From positions 1-64,000 of the forward strand of contig NZ_JAELTI010000004.1 of assembly GCF_016428755.1 (NCBI RefSeq): a stretch of DNA of 64,000 nt, in the 5' to 3' direction. This stretch comes from Allobosea sp. ASV33. GTDB taxonomy: Bacteria > Pseudomonadota > Alphaproteobacteria > Rhizobiales > Beijerinckiaceae. The translations under genes and the position numbers were made by a program. Below, in pieces: positions 50,031 to 59,370 of the stretch. The notes beneath the pieces are model-generated. The model was not told the DNA's origin and searched no databases. It saw only the letters and a list, made by a program, of their open reading frames with translations. Numbering within the stretch: position 1 is the stretch's first letter; the number at the start of each line of letters is the position of its first letter.

Positions 50031-51209
50031 ATGGCGGTAGCGACGCGCATCATCATCCTTTCAGCCCTAGCCCTGCATTCGCCATCTGCGCTGGCGACCG
50101 AGGCATCCGGCGAAGAGAGGGAAAGCTCGATCGCCGTCATCGGGCTTCGCGGCGGCTTCGACAGCAATCCGGCCGGCATCCAGGGCGCAAAGGGCACTCC
50201 CGTCGTCACGACCTATGCAACCTGGGATTATCTTCACGGTACGTTGCAGGACGGCTACGGGCTGAACCTCTCGCTGGTCGAGACGCAGTACGACCCGCGC
50301 GCGCTCGCCTCGGCCCGCGCCCATTCGCTGACGCTGAAGCACGGTTTCAGCCTGGGCGATGCGAGCGCGCTCCAATCCTCCTTGTCAGTCAATAACGAGC
50401 AGAGCTGGTCGCGCCGGAAGAGCAGCCTGGCCTGGCGCGAGCGCCTCGACCATGGCATCGGCCCGTTCCGCCTCTTTGCCAGCGGGGAGGCGCGCCTCAC
50501 CGCACTGAACGAGCGCAATGTCTTCAATCTCGGCGACTTCCTGCCACGCGACGAAAATTTCGGCACGCTCGGGCTGACGGCCGGCGCGGCCTGGCGCTCG
50601 GGCGAGACCGAGATCGGCCTCTCCTTCAGCGCCTCGCGCGTCCATTACATCGAAGGCGTCGACTATCTCGGCTTCCGGCGCGACCATAACCGGCTGCAGC
50701 CCAACCTGTTCTTCTCGACGGTGCTGGGCGGGGCCGCGATCGAAGGCTCGCTGTCGCCGTTCCGGGCCTATTTCCCGGAGAAGGAATTCGATGCGGTCGA
50801 GAGCCTGCTCTACACGGCAAAGCTGCGCCTGCCCTATGAGCGCTTCACGCTCGATCTCGGCTCGGCCCGCACGGTGGAGGACACCACCCTACCTTTCTCC
50901 GTCATCAATGTGACGACGGCGCATGAGGCGAAGCTGACGGCCCGGATCGACGACGACAATGCCATCAGCCTTTCCGCTCGCCGCAAGACCGACGATTATG
51001 TCGGGCTCGATGCCCGCTCGGACCAGAAGGGCATCGGCATTGATTACCAGCGCAGCTTAAGCAAGGGCTTCACCGCCACGGCCTCCGGCGCCTGGCGCAA
51101 GACCAAGGAGACCGGGCTCACGCCGGTGACCTCGTTCAGCGTCATGCTCGGCCTGCAGAAGCAGCTCGACTTGAGCCGCATCGGCAAGCCGGAGAAGAGC
51201 GGCGGGTAG
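50031..51209 (+). CDS. Outer-membrane beta-barrel protein
   Basis: The 392-residue protein has a signal peptide ('ATRIIILSALALHSPSALA') followed by alternating hydrophobic/polar strands with aromatic girdles, for example 'TYATWDYLHGTLQDGYGLNL' and 'FRLFASGEARLTALNERNVF'. The pattern fits a barrel of about 16-18 strands. The opening 'VIGLRGGFDSNPAG' resembles outer-membrane proteins that are often linked to surface polysaccharide or porin-like roles. No specific family was identified. It is divergent from the small secreted protein. Confidence 0.7.
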   Translation: MAVATRIIILSALALHSPSALATEASGEERESSIAVIGLRGGFDSNPAGIQGAKGTPVVTTYATWDYLHGTLQDGYGLNLSLVETQYDPRALASARAHSLTLKHGFSLGDASALQSSLSVNNEQSWSRRKSSLAWRERLDHGIGPFRLFASGEARLTALNERNVFNLGDFLPRDENFGTLGLTAGAAWRSGETEIGLSFSASRVHYIEGVDYLGFRRDHNRLQPNLFFSTVLGGAAIEGSLSPFRAYFPEKEFDAVESLLYTAKLRLPYERFTLDLGSARTVEDTTLPFSVINVTTAHEAKLTARIDDDNAISLSARRKTDDYVGLDARSDQKGIGIDYQRSLSKGFTATASGAWRKTKETGLTPVTSFSVMLGLQKQLDLSRIGKPEKSGG

Positions 51210-51220
51210 ACCGCTCCGCC

Positions 51221-52189
51221 TCAATAGCGGCGCGTGCTCTCCGTCCCGAGATAGCAGATGCCTTCGCCGGGCTTGGCCTTGGGATTGGGGAAGATGATGA
51301 AGCCGTCGCGCGGCATCGCCACGACCGTGCCATCCGCGCGGCGGGCAATCGGCGTGCCCTTGGCGACGCGGTCGCCAGTCTTCCAAGTGCCCTCGACGCG
51401 GTCGCCCTCGGCCTCGCAGATGACGAGATCGTCCATGTGGACGACGACGCGCTTTTCGGGAGCCGGTGGCGCCTCGTCGGTCAGCCCGAGATGGGCCAGC
51501 ACGTTGCGGATCGCCTTGTAGCCGACATCGACGGAGGCCGGGTCCTCGTGGCGGCCGCATTCGAGCGTCACGCCATAGCCACCGGCGAAGCGCATGAATT
51601 CCGTCGTGCCGAAGCCTTCGGTGACGGCGAGCCGCGGCAGGTTCAGTCGCTCGCGCGCCGCGATCAGCCGGACATAGATGTCGAGCCAGCCATGGATCAT
51701 CAGGTCGACGCCGAGGCAGGCGGCGAAGGCGGCCTCGGCCGCGCCATGGCGGAAGGGTTCGAGCGTGCCGCGATTGTCGTCCGGGCCGAAGAAGACGAAG
51801 GGCACGCCCTCCCCGGTGAAGGAGTGGACGTCGAGCAGCATGTCGTGCTGGCGCAGGATGGCGGAGAGGCGGTTGCCGATCCGGTCCTCGTTGTCCTCTG
51901 GCTGCGGCCGCTCGCGCAGGTCGCGATTGAGGTTGCGGTCACCCTCGCGGGTGTTCTGCCTGTAGGCCTTGGGATTGGCGACGGGCAGGAAGGTGACCTC
52001 GCCACGCTGGACCACGACGCGGCCGGCGCGGCAATCCTCGATCACGCGGGCGATGGCGTTCGGGCCGCAGGTCTCGTTGCCGTGGACGGCGCCGGAAACG
52101 AGGAGCTTCGGCCCCGCCTTCAACCCGTGGAAGCGAATGGTTTCGAGCGGCGGATCGATCAGGTCTTCGGGCGTTTCTTGGGTCGTCAT
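51221..52189 (-). CDS. Succinylglutamate desuccinylase/aspartoacylase family zinc hydrolase
   Basis: The 322-residue zinc-dependent amidohydrolase removes an acyl group from an N-acyl amino acid. The zinc motif is 'SGAVHGNETCGPNAIARVIE' (H-x2-E), with 'NPKAYRQNTREGDRNLNRDL' holding the substrate Arg, and a third ligand His in 'MLLDVHSFTGEG'. A C-terminal beta domain follows from about residue 235. It starts 11 bases after the DppC-type permease gene, so it is part of the transporter operon. Confidence 0.87.
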   Translation of the reverse strand: MTTQETPEDLIDPPLETIRFHGLKAGPKLLVSGAVHGNETCGPNAIARVIEDCRAGRVVVQRGEVTFLPVANPKAYRQNTREGDRNLNRDLRERPQPEDNEDRIGNRLSAILRQHDMLLDVHSFTGEGVPFVFFGPDDNRGTLEPFRHGAAEAAFAACLGVDLMIHGWLDIYVRLIAARERLNLPRLAVTEGFGTTEFMRFAGGYGVTLECGRHEDPASVDVGYKAIRNVLAHLGLTDEAPPAPEKRVVVHMDDLVICEAEGDRVEGTWKTGDRVAKGTPIARRADGTVVAMPRDGFIIFPNPKAKPGEGICYLGTESTRRY

Positions 52190-52200
52190 CGGTCTGTCTG

Positions 52201-53022
52201 TCAGGCTTTGCGAAGCTGGGAGTGAGGGTCGAGAATGTCGCGCAGGCCGTCACCCAGCAGGTTGAGGCCGAGCACGGTGAGGAAGATCGCAAGCCCGGGG
52301 AAGATCGAGATCCAGGGCGCGGTTGAGATCTGGTCGCGCGCATCGGAGAGCATCGAGCCCCAGCTCGGGAAGGGCGGGCGGATGCCGAGGCCGAGGAAGG
52401 AGAGCGAGGCCTCCGCCAGCACGGCGCCGCCCATGCCGAGCGTGCCGATGACGATGATCGGGCCGGCGATATTGGGCAGGATCTGCGTCAGCATGATGCG
52501 GAAGGTGCCATAGCCGAGCGAGCGCGCCGCCTCGACATAGCCGAGTTGCTTGACCGAGAGCGTCGCGGCACGGGTCAGGCGACAGGTGAAGGACCAGTTG
52601 GTCAGCCCGAGCGCGATCAGCAAGCTGGTCAGGCCGGGATTGAGGATCGCCATGATCGCCAGCGCGAAGACCAGCGAGGGAATGGCGAGCATCATGTTGG
52701 TGAGGCCGTTGACGAAATCGTCCCACCAGCCGCCCCAATAGGCGGCCGAGAGGCCGAGCGCCACGCCGATGCAGGTGTTGATCAATTGCGAGACGATGCC
52801 GACCGTCAGCGAGATGCGCGCGCCGTAGAGCACGCGGCTATAGATGTCGCGGCCCTGCGCATCGGTGCCGAACCAGAATTCCGAGCCCGGCGGGATCTCG
52901 GCGTTCATGAGGTTGGCGTCCATGACCGGGTCGGTATGGGCAAGCCAGGGCGCGAAGATGCCGCCGGCGACGACGAGCGCGAAGCAGGCGCCGCCGATCC
53001 AGAGATTGGCACGGAACTTCAT
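52201..53022 (-). CDS. Oligopeptide ABC transporter permease (DppC type), second locus
   Basis: A 273-residue membrane protein with 'EFWFGTDAQGRDIYSRVLYG', an EAA loop 'EAARSLGYGTFRIMLTQILP', and 'LSFLGLGIRPPFPSWG'. It shows six likely membrane segments, and it starts 13 bases after the DppB-type gene. No ATPase gene accompanies this transporter in the window. Confidence 0.9.
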   Translation of the reverse strand: MKFRANLWIGGACFALVVAGGIFAPWLAHTDPVMDANLMNAEIPPGSEFWFGTDAQGRDIYSRVLYGARISLTVGIVSQLINTCIGVALGLSAAYWGGWWDDFVNGLTNMMLAIPSLVFALAIMAILNPGLTSLLIALGLTNWSFTCRLTRAATLSVKQLGYVEAARSLGYGTFRIMLTQILPNIAGPIIVIGTLGMGGAVLAEASLSFLGLGIRPPFPSWGSMLSDARDQISTAPWISIFPGLAIFLTVLGLNLLGDGLRDILDPHSQLRKA

Positions 53023-53035
53023 GGGCGCGTGCCTC

Positions 53036-53971
53036 TCAGCTGTACTTGATGCGTGGATCGACGATCGCGCAGAGCACGTCGACGGCGATGTTCACGACGA
53101 GGAAGAAGAGCACGATCGTCAGGATGCAGCCCTGCACCACCGGGATGTCGCGCCAGGTGACGCTGTCGACCAGAAGCGAGCCGAGGCCCGGCCAGGCGAA
53201 GAGCTTCTCGACGACCACAGCCTGGCCGAGCACCGAGCCGAATTGCAGGCCAAGCGTGGTCAGGATGATGACGAGCGCGTTGCGGGCGACATGCCAGCGC
53301 ATGACGCGATAGCCGCTCGCGCCCTTGGCGCGCGCGGTCCGGACGAAATCGGCATGCATGATCTCGAGCACAGCTGCGCGCGAGGTGCGCGCCAGCAAGG
53401 CCAGCGGCGAGACGCCGAGCGCGATCGCCGGCAGCACGATGTAGCGCGGATTGCCGTCACCATAGCCGAAGCTGGGGAACCAGCCGAGCGTGAGCGCAAA
53501 GCCGTACATCAGGAGCAGGCCGAGCCAGAACATCGGCAGCGACAGGCCCGAGACCGCGAAGACCATCGAGAGCATATCGACCCAACTGCCTGGCTTCAGC
53601 GCCGCGAAGAAGCCGAGCGGCACGCCGATGACGATGGCGAAGAGCATGGCAGCCAGCGCGAGCTGAAGGCTCGGCCAGAGCCGCTCGCCGATCAGGTGGG
53701 TCACCGGCTGGCGGGTGCGGAAGGAATCGCCGAGGTCGAAGGTCGCGAGGCCGCCGACATATTTGGCGAAGCGCAGCGGCAGCGGGTCGTTCAGCCCGAA
53801 CTGCTCGTTCATGCGCGCGATCGTCGCGGCGTCGATATTGCTGCGCCCGTCGGCCATCTGGCTGGTGGCGAAATTGCCGGGGATGACACTGAACATCACG
53901 AAGATCAGCGCCGCGACCGCCAGCAGGATCGGTATCGCCTGCAGCAGGCGGCGCAAGACATAGGGCAACAT
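53036..53971 (-). CDS. Oligopeptide ABC transporter permease (DppB type), second locus
   Basis: The 311-residue protein has a first helix at about residues 9-30, then 'MNEQFGLNDPLPLRFAKYVG', 'FDLGDSFRTRQPVTHLIGER', an EAA loop 'RTARAKGASGYRVMRWHVAR' and 'FAWPGLGSLLVDSVTWRD'. The ATG at 53971 has AGGAG seven bases upstream; a longer frame to 54217 reads through repeat sequence and is rejected. The binding-protein gene lies 259 bases upstream, separated by repeat B. Confidence 0.9.
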   Translation of the reverse strand: MLPYVLRRLLQAIPILLAVAALIFVMFSVIPGNFATSQMADGRSNIDAATIARMNEQFGLNDPLPLRFAKYVGGLATFDLGDSFRTRQPVTHLIGERLWPSLQLALAAMLFAIVIGVPLGFFAALKPGSWVDMLSMVFAVSGLSLPMFWLGLLLMYGFALTLGWFPSFGYGDGNPRYIVLPAIALGVSPLALLARTSRAAVLEIMHADFVRTARAKGASGYRVMRWHVARNALVIILTTLGLQFGSVLGQAVVVEKLFAWPGLGSLLVDSVTWRDIPVVQGCILTIVLFFLVVNIAVDVLCAIVDPRIKYS

Positions 53972-54083
53972 GGCGAGAACTCCTGACCGCCGCTGTGCGG
54001 GGGCGCCGTTCGATCCCGGCAGACGCCGAAAAAGCGGATCAAACCCGACCCATGACACATGGTGACCGCGGAAAACCGGATCG

Positions 54084-54176
54084 ACATTCCGGGCTTGACC
54101 CGGAATCCATCGCAGAGCGCGACGCCCTTCGATGGATTCAGGATCAGCGCCGCTGACGCGGCTTGTCCGGAATGAC
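54084..54176. repeat. Repeat B copy between binding-protein and permease genes
   Basis: 'acattccgggcttgacccgg' with 'aatccatcgcag' on the left pairs with 'cgatggattcagg' and 'gcttgtccggaatgac' on the right. It sits in the same position, relative to the transporter genes, as the copy at 11039-11131. Confidence 0.78.
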
Positions 54177-54230
54177 GGAGATGCTTCCGCCATCCGGGCC
54201 GGTAGCCCGGATGGCAAGATTCAACCGCGC

Positions 54231-55832
54231 TTACTTCGCCGCGGGCGAGGAAGCGTCGACCCAGAGGTCCTCGTAGCGCTGCAGCGCTAGCTCGGTCGCG
54301 TTCGGCTGCAGGCCGTGCAGCCAGGGCTGATAGGCCAGGACCGCCTTGTTGTAGTTGAAGAACCAGACCGGGGCTTCTTCCTGCAGCAGGTTGTTGGCCT
54401 TCTTCAGCAGGTCGAGCTGCTTGGCGGCATCGGTCTCGGCCGAAGCGTCGTCGATCAGCTTGTCGAAGGCCGCGTTCTTGAAGGTGGTATAGTTGCAGGA
54501 CGAACGCGGCGTCGACGAGTGGAAGCATTTCAGCGCCGTCAGCGAGTCGGGGCCCGAGGTGTTCGACCAGATATAGGACTGGAAGTCACCGCCGACGACG
54601 ACGCCGCCGAGCGCCGAGGTCTCGACCGGCTTGACCTTCACCTTGATGCCGACCTTGGCGAGCATCGGGATCGTCGCCTCGACGATCGGAACGCCCCAGC
54701 TCTCGTTCGGAGTGGCCGTCCATTCGAACTCGAAGCCGTCGGGATAGCCGGCCTCGGCCAGGAGCTTCTTGGCCTTCTCGGGATCGAAGGCGTAGGGCTT
54801 GGCGTCCTTGTCGAAAGCCGGCGAGGAGAGCGGCAGCCAGCTCACCGCGCGATAGGCCTTGTCGCGGACGAGGCGCTTGATGATCAGCTCACTGTCGATC
54901 GCATAGTTGATCGCCTGGCGGACGCGCTTGTCGGAGAAGGGCTTGAAGGACGGGTTCATGCCCATGTTGCGGGTGAAGACCTCGGCGACTTCGAGGATGC
55001 CCTTCGAGAGGTTCGCGTCGGCCTTGTAAGCGACATACTGGGTCGAGCCCAGGATCGAGACGTCGATCTCCTTGTTGCGGAAGGCGACGTCGCGCGCCGC
55101 AGCCTCGCCCATCGGCGAGATCACCAGCTTGTCGGCATAGGGCTTGCCGGCCTGGTAGTATTTCTCCCAGCGCTCGAAGACCATGCGCGAGCCGGGGACG
55201 TGCTCGACGAACTTGAACGGGCCGAGGCCGATCGGCTTGTTGAAGAAGTCCGGCGCCTGCGCCTCCTTGGCCGGCATGATCGCCGTGGTCGCGCTGAACA
55301 GGAAATAGCCGGGATCGGCCTTGTCGGTCAGCGTCATCTCCAGGGTGTAATCGTCGATCTTCTTGAGACCGGAGATTTCCTTGGCCTGGCCCTTCTGGAC
55401 ATCGGTCGCGCCGACGACGCGGGCGATATAGCGCGCGCCGGGATAGTTTTTCGCGCCGTCCATCAGGCGGGTATAGGACCAGATGATGTCGTCGGCCGTC
55501 ATCTTGCGGCCGTTATGGAAGAGCGCGTCGTCGCGCAGCTTGTAGGTATAGGTCTTGCCGTCGGGCGAGACCGTCACGCTCTTGGCGAGGTCGAGCGCCG
55601 GCTTGCCGGCCTGCGCATCCCATTTGTAGAGCATGCTGTGCAGCGCATAGCCGTAGATCTCGTCCTGGATCTGGTTCGAGACGTGGCTGTCATTGCTGAC
55701 GAAGGACGCGCCATAGGGCGCCGTGAAGCGGATCGTCCCGCCGCGGCGCGGCTCCTGGGCCTGCGCCGAGATGGTAAAGGCCGCCAGCGTCAGCGCGGTC
55801 GCAAAGGCCAATTTCTTCAACAACACGATCAT
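54231..55832 (-). CDS. Periplasmic peptide-type ABC transporter substrate-binding protein, second locus
   Basis: The 533-residue SBP family 5 protein has a signal peptide ending 'AFTISAQAQ', then 'AKSVTVSPDGKTYTYKLRDD', 'ALFHNGRKMTADDIIWSYTR' and 'YPDGFEFEWTATPNESWG'. GGGAGGA directly abuts the ATG at 55832, which leaves no spacing; the in-frame GTG at 55826 lies six bases away and may be the true start. The upstream hydrolases and downstream desuccinylase suggest amide or peptide substrates. Confidence 0.9.
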   Translation of the reverse strand: MIVLLKKLAFATALTLAAFTISAQAQEPRRGGTIRFTAPYGASFVSNDSHVSNQIQDEIYGYALHSMLYKWDAQAGKPALDLAKSVTVSPDGKTYTYKLRDDALFHNGRKMTADDIIWSYTRLMDGAKNYPGARYIARVVGATDVQKGQAKEISGLKKIDDYTLEMTLTDKADPGYFLFSATTAIMPAKEAQAPDFFNKPIGLGPFKFVEHVPGSRMVFERWEKYYQAGKPYADKLVISPMGEAAARDVAFRNKEIDVSILGSTQYVAYKADANLSKGILEVAEVFTRNMGMNPSFKPFSDKRVRQAINYAIDSELIIKRLVRDKAYRAVSWLPLSSPAFDKDAKPYAFDPEKAKKLLAEAGYPDGFEFEWTATPNESWGVPIVEATIPMLAKVGIKVKVKPVETSALGGVVVGGDFQSYIWSNTSGPDSLTALKCFHSSTPRSSCNYTTFKNAAFDKLIDDASAETDAAKQLDLLKKANNLLQEEAPVWFFNYNKAVLAYQPWLHGLQPNATELALQRYEDLWVDASSPAAK

Positions 55833-55932
55833 TCCTCCCGTTTATCCGCTCCGGCTGATCCGGAGTTGTTTGCTTTCAAGTGAAACCATAACGGCTTTGC
55901 CGCGCTTGTCTTCCCCCACGCCGTCAAATCTC

Positions 55933-55973
55933 CGGAGCAGCTCCGCAATTCAGAAGGGCGCGGGTCTGCTCCG
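55933..55973. repeat. Inverted repeat upstream of the second binding-protein gene
   Basis: CGGAGCAG (55933-55940) and CTGCTCCG (55966-55973) are separated by 25 bases, and the left arm is itself part of the short palindrome CGGAGCAGCTCCG. It lies 100 bases before the binding-protein start and may be an operator. Confidence 0.4.
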
Positions 55974-56031
55974 AATTTTTTTCGCATTTTCTTCACGAAA
56001 ACCGATCGTCTCCGCTCGAAAATGCCCTCGC

Positions 56032-57651
56032 TCAAGCCCGCTCGTAGACGACTTCGCCACCGAGGATGGTGAGATCGCAGCTTGTGTCCTTGAGGATATC
56101 GGCCGGCGCGGCGGTGAGCAGGTCGCGCGAGAACACAGCGACATCGGCCAGGAAGCCCGGCGCGAGCTTGCCCTTCACCTTTTCCTGCTTCTGGGAGAAG
56201 GCGCCGAACTCGGTATAGGCCTGCAGCGCTTCCTCGATCGAGACGCGCTGGGCCGCATCCATCACCGTGCCCTTCCAGGTCTCGCGCGTCAGCATGGTGT
56301 GGAAGTTCGGGAAGGGGTTGGGGTCGCAGACCGGCGCGTCGCTGCCCGTCGCCGGCTTCAGGCCGAGGTCGAACCAGGTGCGGAACGGATAGCTCGGCAG
56401 AGCACGCTCGGGGCCCAGTACCTTCACATAGGCATCGCCGAAATCATGGATGAAGACCTGCTGCGGGCAGGGATAGATGCCGGCCTTGACCATGCGCTCG
56501 TGCTGGGCCGGGGTAGAGAAGCCGCAATGCTCGATGCGGTGGCGCCGGTCCGGATCGGGATAGGCGGCGAGCGCCTTCTCATAGGCCGTGATCAACTGCT
56601 CGATCGCGGCATCGCCGATGGCGTGGCAGGCGAGCTGATAGCCCTTCTTGTGGGCGTCGAGCACCATGCGTTCGAGCTCGGCATCCTCCCACATCCAGAC
56701 GCCGGTGGTCTTGTCCTCGCCGAGATAGGGCTCGGTCATCCAGGCGGTGCGGCCACCGGCCGAGCCGTCCAGGAAGAGCTTGACCGCGCCGATCATCAGC
56801 ATCTCGTCGCCGGTGCCGGAGATCAGGCCGGCGTCGTAGCAATCAGGCACGATCGAGCGGCCATCGTCACCCAGCAGCGTCAGCCAGGTGCGGACCGGCA
56901 GGCGCCCGTCGCGCTTGGCCCGATGATAGGCCGCGATCTCGCGGAAACCGCCCTTCTGGCCGACGGCAGCATCCATGCAACTGGTGATGCCGAGCGAGAG
57001 CAGATACTGCCCGCCTCGCTCGATGCCGGCGATGATGTCTTCTTCCGTCGCGGCGGGAATCGCCGCCTGGACCGGCGCGCGTGCGTTCTCGGCAAGCAGT
57101 CCGGTGAGCCGCCCGTTCTGCTGTTCGATCAGGCCGCCCTGCGGCGTCGGCGATTGCTCGTCGATGCCGCCGAGGCGCAGCGCCTCCGAGTTGCAGATCG
57201 CGATATGGCCGCAGGCGCGCACCAGCATCACCGGATTGTTCGGCGCCGCGCGGTCGAGCTCCTCGCGATAGGGATGGCGGCCGGTGTCGAGCTTGGTCTG
57301 GTCGTAGCCGCGCGAGAGGATCCATTCGCCGGGCTTGGACTGGGCGGCGCGGGCTGCGATCGCGCCGAGCAGCGCTTCGAGCGTCGGCGCGGCCTCCGGC
57401 TTGGAATCGACCCAGCCCATGGTCATGCCGAGCGAGACCAGATGCAGATGCGAGTCGTTGAGGCCCGGCGTCGCCAGCCGGCCCTTGAGATCGATGACGC
57501 GGGTCTTCGGCCCGATCAGCGGCTTGATCTCGGCATCGCTGCCGGCTGCCAGCACTTTGTCGCGGAAGATCGCCAGCGCCTCGACGACGCCCTCCTCGCG
57601 CCCGCACCAGATCGGCCCGTTGCGCAATACGATATCGGCCTGAATCGCCAT
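56032..57651 (-). CDS. Amidohydrolase family protein (YtcJ/NfdA-like)
   Basis: The 539-residue metal-dependent hydrolase has 'ATPGLNDSHLHLVSLGMTMG' near residue 60, 'GEWILSRGYDQTKLDTGRHP', 'LACHAIGDAAIEQLITAYEK' with a metal His, 'RRHRIEHCGFSTPAQHERM' and 'ATGSDAPVCDPNPF' with the catalytic Asp. Known relatives include N-substituted formamide deformylase. It probably hydrolyses an amide or formamide delivered by the adjacent transporter. It follows the M81 peptidase gene by 45 bases. Confidence 0.88.
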   Translation of the reverse strand: MAIQADIVLRNGPIWCGREEGVVEALAIFRDKVLAAGSDAEIKPLIGPKTRVIDLKGRLATPGLNDSHLHLVSLGMTMGWVDSKPEAAPTLEALLGAIAARAAQSKPGEWILSRGYDQTKLDTGRHPYREELDRAAPNNPVMLVRACGHIAICNSEALRLGGIDEQSPTPQGGLIEQQNGRLTGLLAENARAPVQAAIPAATEEDIIAGIERGGQYLLSLGITSCMDAAVGQKGGFREIAAYHRAKRDGRLPVRTWLTLLGDDGRSIVPDCYDAGLISGTGDEMLMIGAVKLFLDGSAGGRTAWMTEPYLGEDKTTGVWMWEDAELERMVLDAHKKGYQLACHAIGDAAIEQLITAYEKALAAYPDPDRRHRIEHCGFSTPAQHERMVKAGIYPCPQQVFIHDFGDAYVKVLGPERALPSYPFRTWFDLGLKPATGSDAPVCDPNPFPNFHTMLTRETWKGTVMDAAQRVSIEEALQAYTEFGAFSQKQEKVKGKLAPGFLADVAVFSRDLLTAAPADILKDTSCDLTILGGEVVYERA

Positions 57652-57696
57652 GGTGTTCTCCTCAAGTCCAGTCGTCGCGGCTCCTGAGAGCGGCGG

Positions 57697-59178
57697 TCAG
57701 ATATCGTCGAGCGGGAAGATCGGGCGGCGCACCTTCTTGTAGGGCCGCTCCTTGAAATTGCGCGTCGAGAGCGCGCCGGTATCGACCTCCAGTACCTCGC
57801 GCGCGATCGGCTCGAAGGCGGCGCGGAAATGCTGCATCGACTTGACGATCACCGTCGATTTCCGGGTCGGGTCGACGCCGAGCGAGGTGAACTGCGCGAG
57901 GTCCGTCGCCTGGCCGTTATGGGTGATGACGATGATCTCGACATCGTCGACGCGCAGCAGGGCCGAGAGCCCGTAATTGCGCCAGACGCCGCCGGCCATC
58001 GGGCCATGGCAGAGGAAATAACCGTCCGTTATGGCGACGACATGGGCGTCGAGATCGAGCGGGCCGCCGCCCATGCTCGGATCGACCTTGCCTCCGAGCT
58101 TGATCCGGCCGCGCTTGCCGACGCCGATCGCCTGCGCGGCGAGCACGGCCTCGGGGTCGTTGATCGCGTGGAAGCCGACATTCTTCAATCCGGCATCGAG
58201 CACCGCGCGCAGCAGGTTGGTCGCATCGCCATAGGCGCCGGAGCCGGGATTGTCTGAATAGTCCGAGATCACGACCGGCTTGTAGCCGGGCTTGCCCGTA
58301 TCGGCCTCGCCGGCCTTGGCGCGGGCCATGGCCTCGGCCAGCGGCGTGAAATGGATCGAGGAGAAGCGGCGCTGCTCCCAGGCATAGTCCATCAGCTCTT
58401 CGGCGATCGTCTGAGCCTTGCCGCGATCATCGGCGGTAACTGCGATCGAGGGGCCGATATCGTGGACGTCGGCCGAGGAGAAGCCAGCCTGGACACTGAC
58501 GACGAGCGCATCGCCGGAGGCTTCCAGCACATCGCCACGGCGCAGCAATTCGAGGAAGGGCGGCGAGGTCGTGCGCCCGCCATCGAGCGCGTAGAGGATC
58601 GGGCGCCGGGCGAGCGCGACCTTGGGCTTGATCTCGCCCTTCATCGCGCGCTGCAGCAGTTCGGCCGCCTGCCAGGTCCGCTCGTATTGGTCGATATGGG
58701 GATAGGTGCGGTAGGAGATCAGCGCATTGGCATTGTCGGCCATGAGCTGCGTGACCGTGGCGTGCAGATCGAGCACCGCGACGACGGGAACATCAGGTCC
58801 GATGCGCTTGCGCAGGCGCGCCAACAATTCGCCCTCGCCGTCATCCGAGCTTTCCGTCGCCATGGCGCCGTGGAGATGCAGCAGCACGCCGTCGACGCCC
58901 GAGGCGGCATCGACGATCTGGCCGGCGAAGAGGTCGAAGGCGTGGTCGGTGACGCGGCCGGACGGGTTGGCACCGGTCACCAGCGGGTGGACAAGGCTCC
59001 AGCCGAATTTGTCTTCTGCCTCGAACGCTGCACCCATCGAAGTGCGCGTGCCACGGAAGGCGCCGGGGATCTCGTTGTCCCTGAAAGCGCCATGCGCCCT
59101 GAAGGTAGCTTCGTCCGTGAGCTGAACACTGAAGGTGTTCGTCTCATGCATGAACTCGGCGATCAAAACGCGCGGCAC
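57697..59178 (-). CDS. M81 family metallopeptidase (MlrC-like)
   Basis: The 493-residue protein matches the M81 family, which includes microcystinase C (MlrC): 'LIAEFMHETNTFSVQLTDEA', 'VDGVLLHLHGAMATESSDDG', 'VVAVLDLHATVTQLMADNAN', 'YRTYPHIDQYERT' and 'VISDYSDNPGSGAYGDATNL'. MlrC cleaves linear peptides containing unusual amino acids. The GTG at 59178 has GGGGAGA five bases upstream and is preferred over a TTG at 59205. It is the first gene of the hydrolase-transporter group. Confidence 0.87.
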   Translation of the reverse strand: MPRVLIAEFMHETNTFSVQLTDEATFRAHGAFRDNEIPGAFRGTRTSMGAAFEAEDKFGWSLVHPLVTGANPSGRVTDHAFDLFAGQIVDAASGVDGVLLHLHGAMATESSDDGEGELLARLRKRIGPDVPVVAVLDLHATVTQLMADNANALISYRTYPHIDQYERTWQAAELLQRAMKGEIKPKVALARRPILYALDGGRTTSPPFLELLRRGDVLEASGDALVVSVQAGFSSADVHDIGPSIAVTADDRGKAQTIAEELMDYAWEQRRFSSIHFTPLAEAMARAKAGEADTGKPGYKPVVISDYSDNPGSGAYGDATNLLRAVLDAGLKNVGFHAINDPEAVLAAQAIGVGKRGRIKLGGKVDPSMGGGPLDLDAHVVAITDGYFLCHGPMAGGVWRNYGLSALLRVDDVEIIVITHNGQATDLAQFTSLGVDPTRKSTVIVKSMQHFRAAFEPIAREVLEVDTGALSTRNFKERPYKKVRRPIFPLDDI

Positions 59179-59315
59179 TATCGTCTCCCCAAATAAATCG
59201 TTCAATTTTTTTGACAGTTTGGGCGAGCCACCTGTGATCTGGCCACTGATTTTCGCGCATACGTCCCCAGAAGCCGGCGCGCTTGTCGAAGCGTGGTGAA
59301 TATGCTCGACTGAAC

Positions 59316-59341
59316 GGAACCAATTGGACGATGGCGCCGTT
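59316..59341 (+). promoter_or_regulatory. EcfG-type promoter of topoisomerase IB
   Basis: GGAAC, 17 bases, CGTT, an exact consensus match, 30 bases before the ATG at 59371. Confidence 0.72.
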
Positions 59342-59370
59342 TTCGCAGCGGACCCCTGCGAGCGCCGCCC

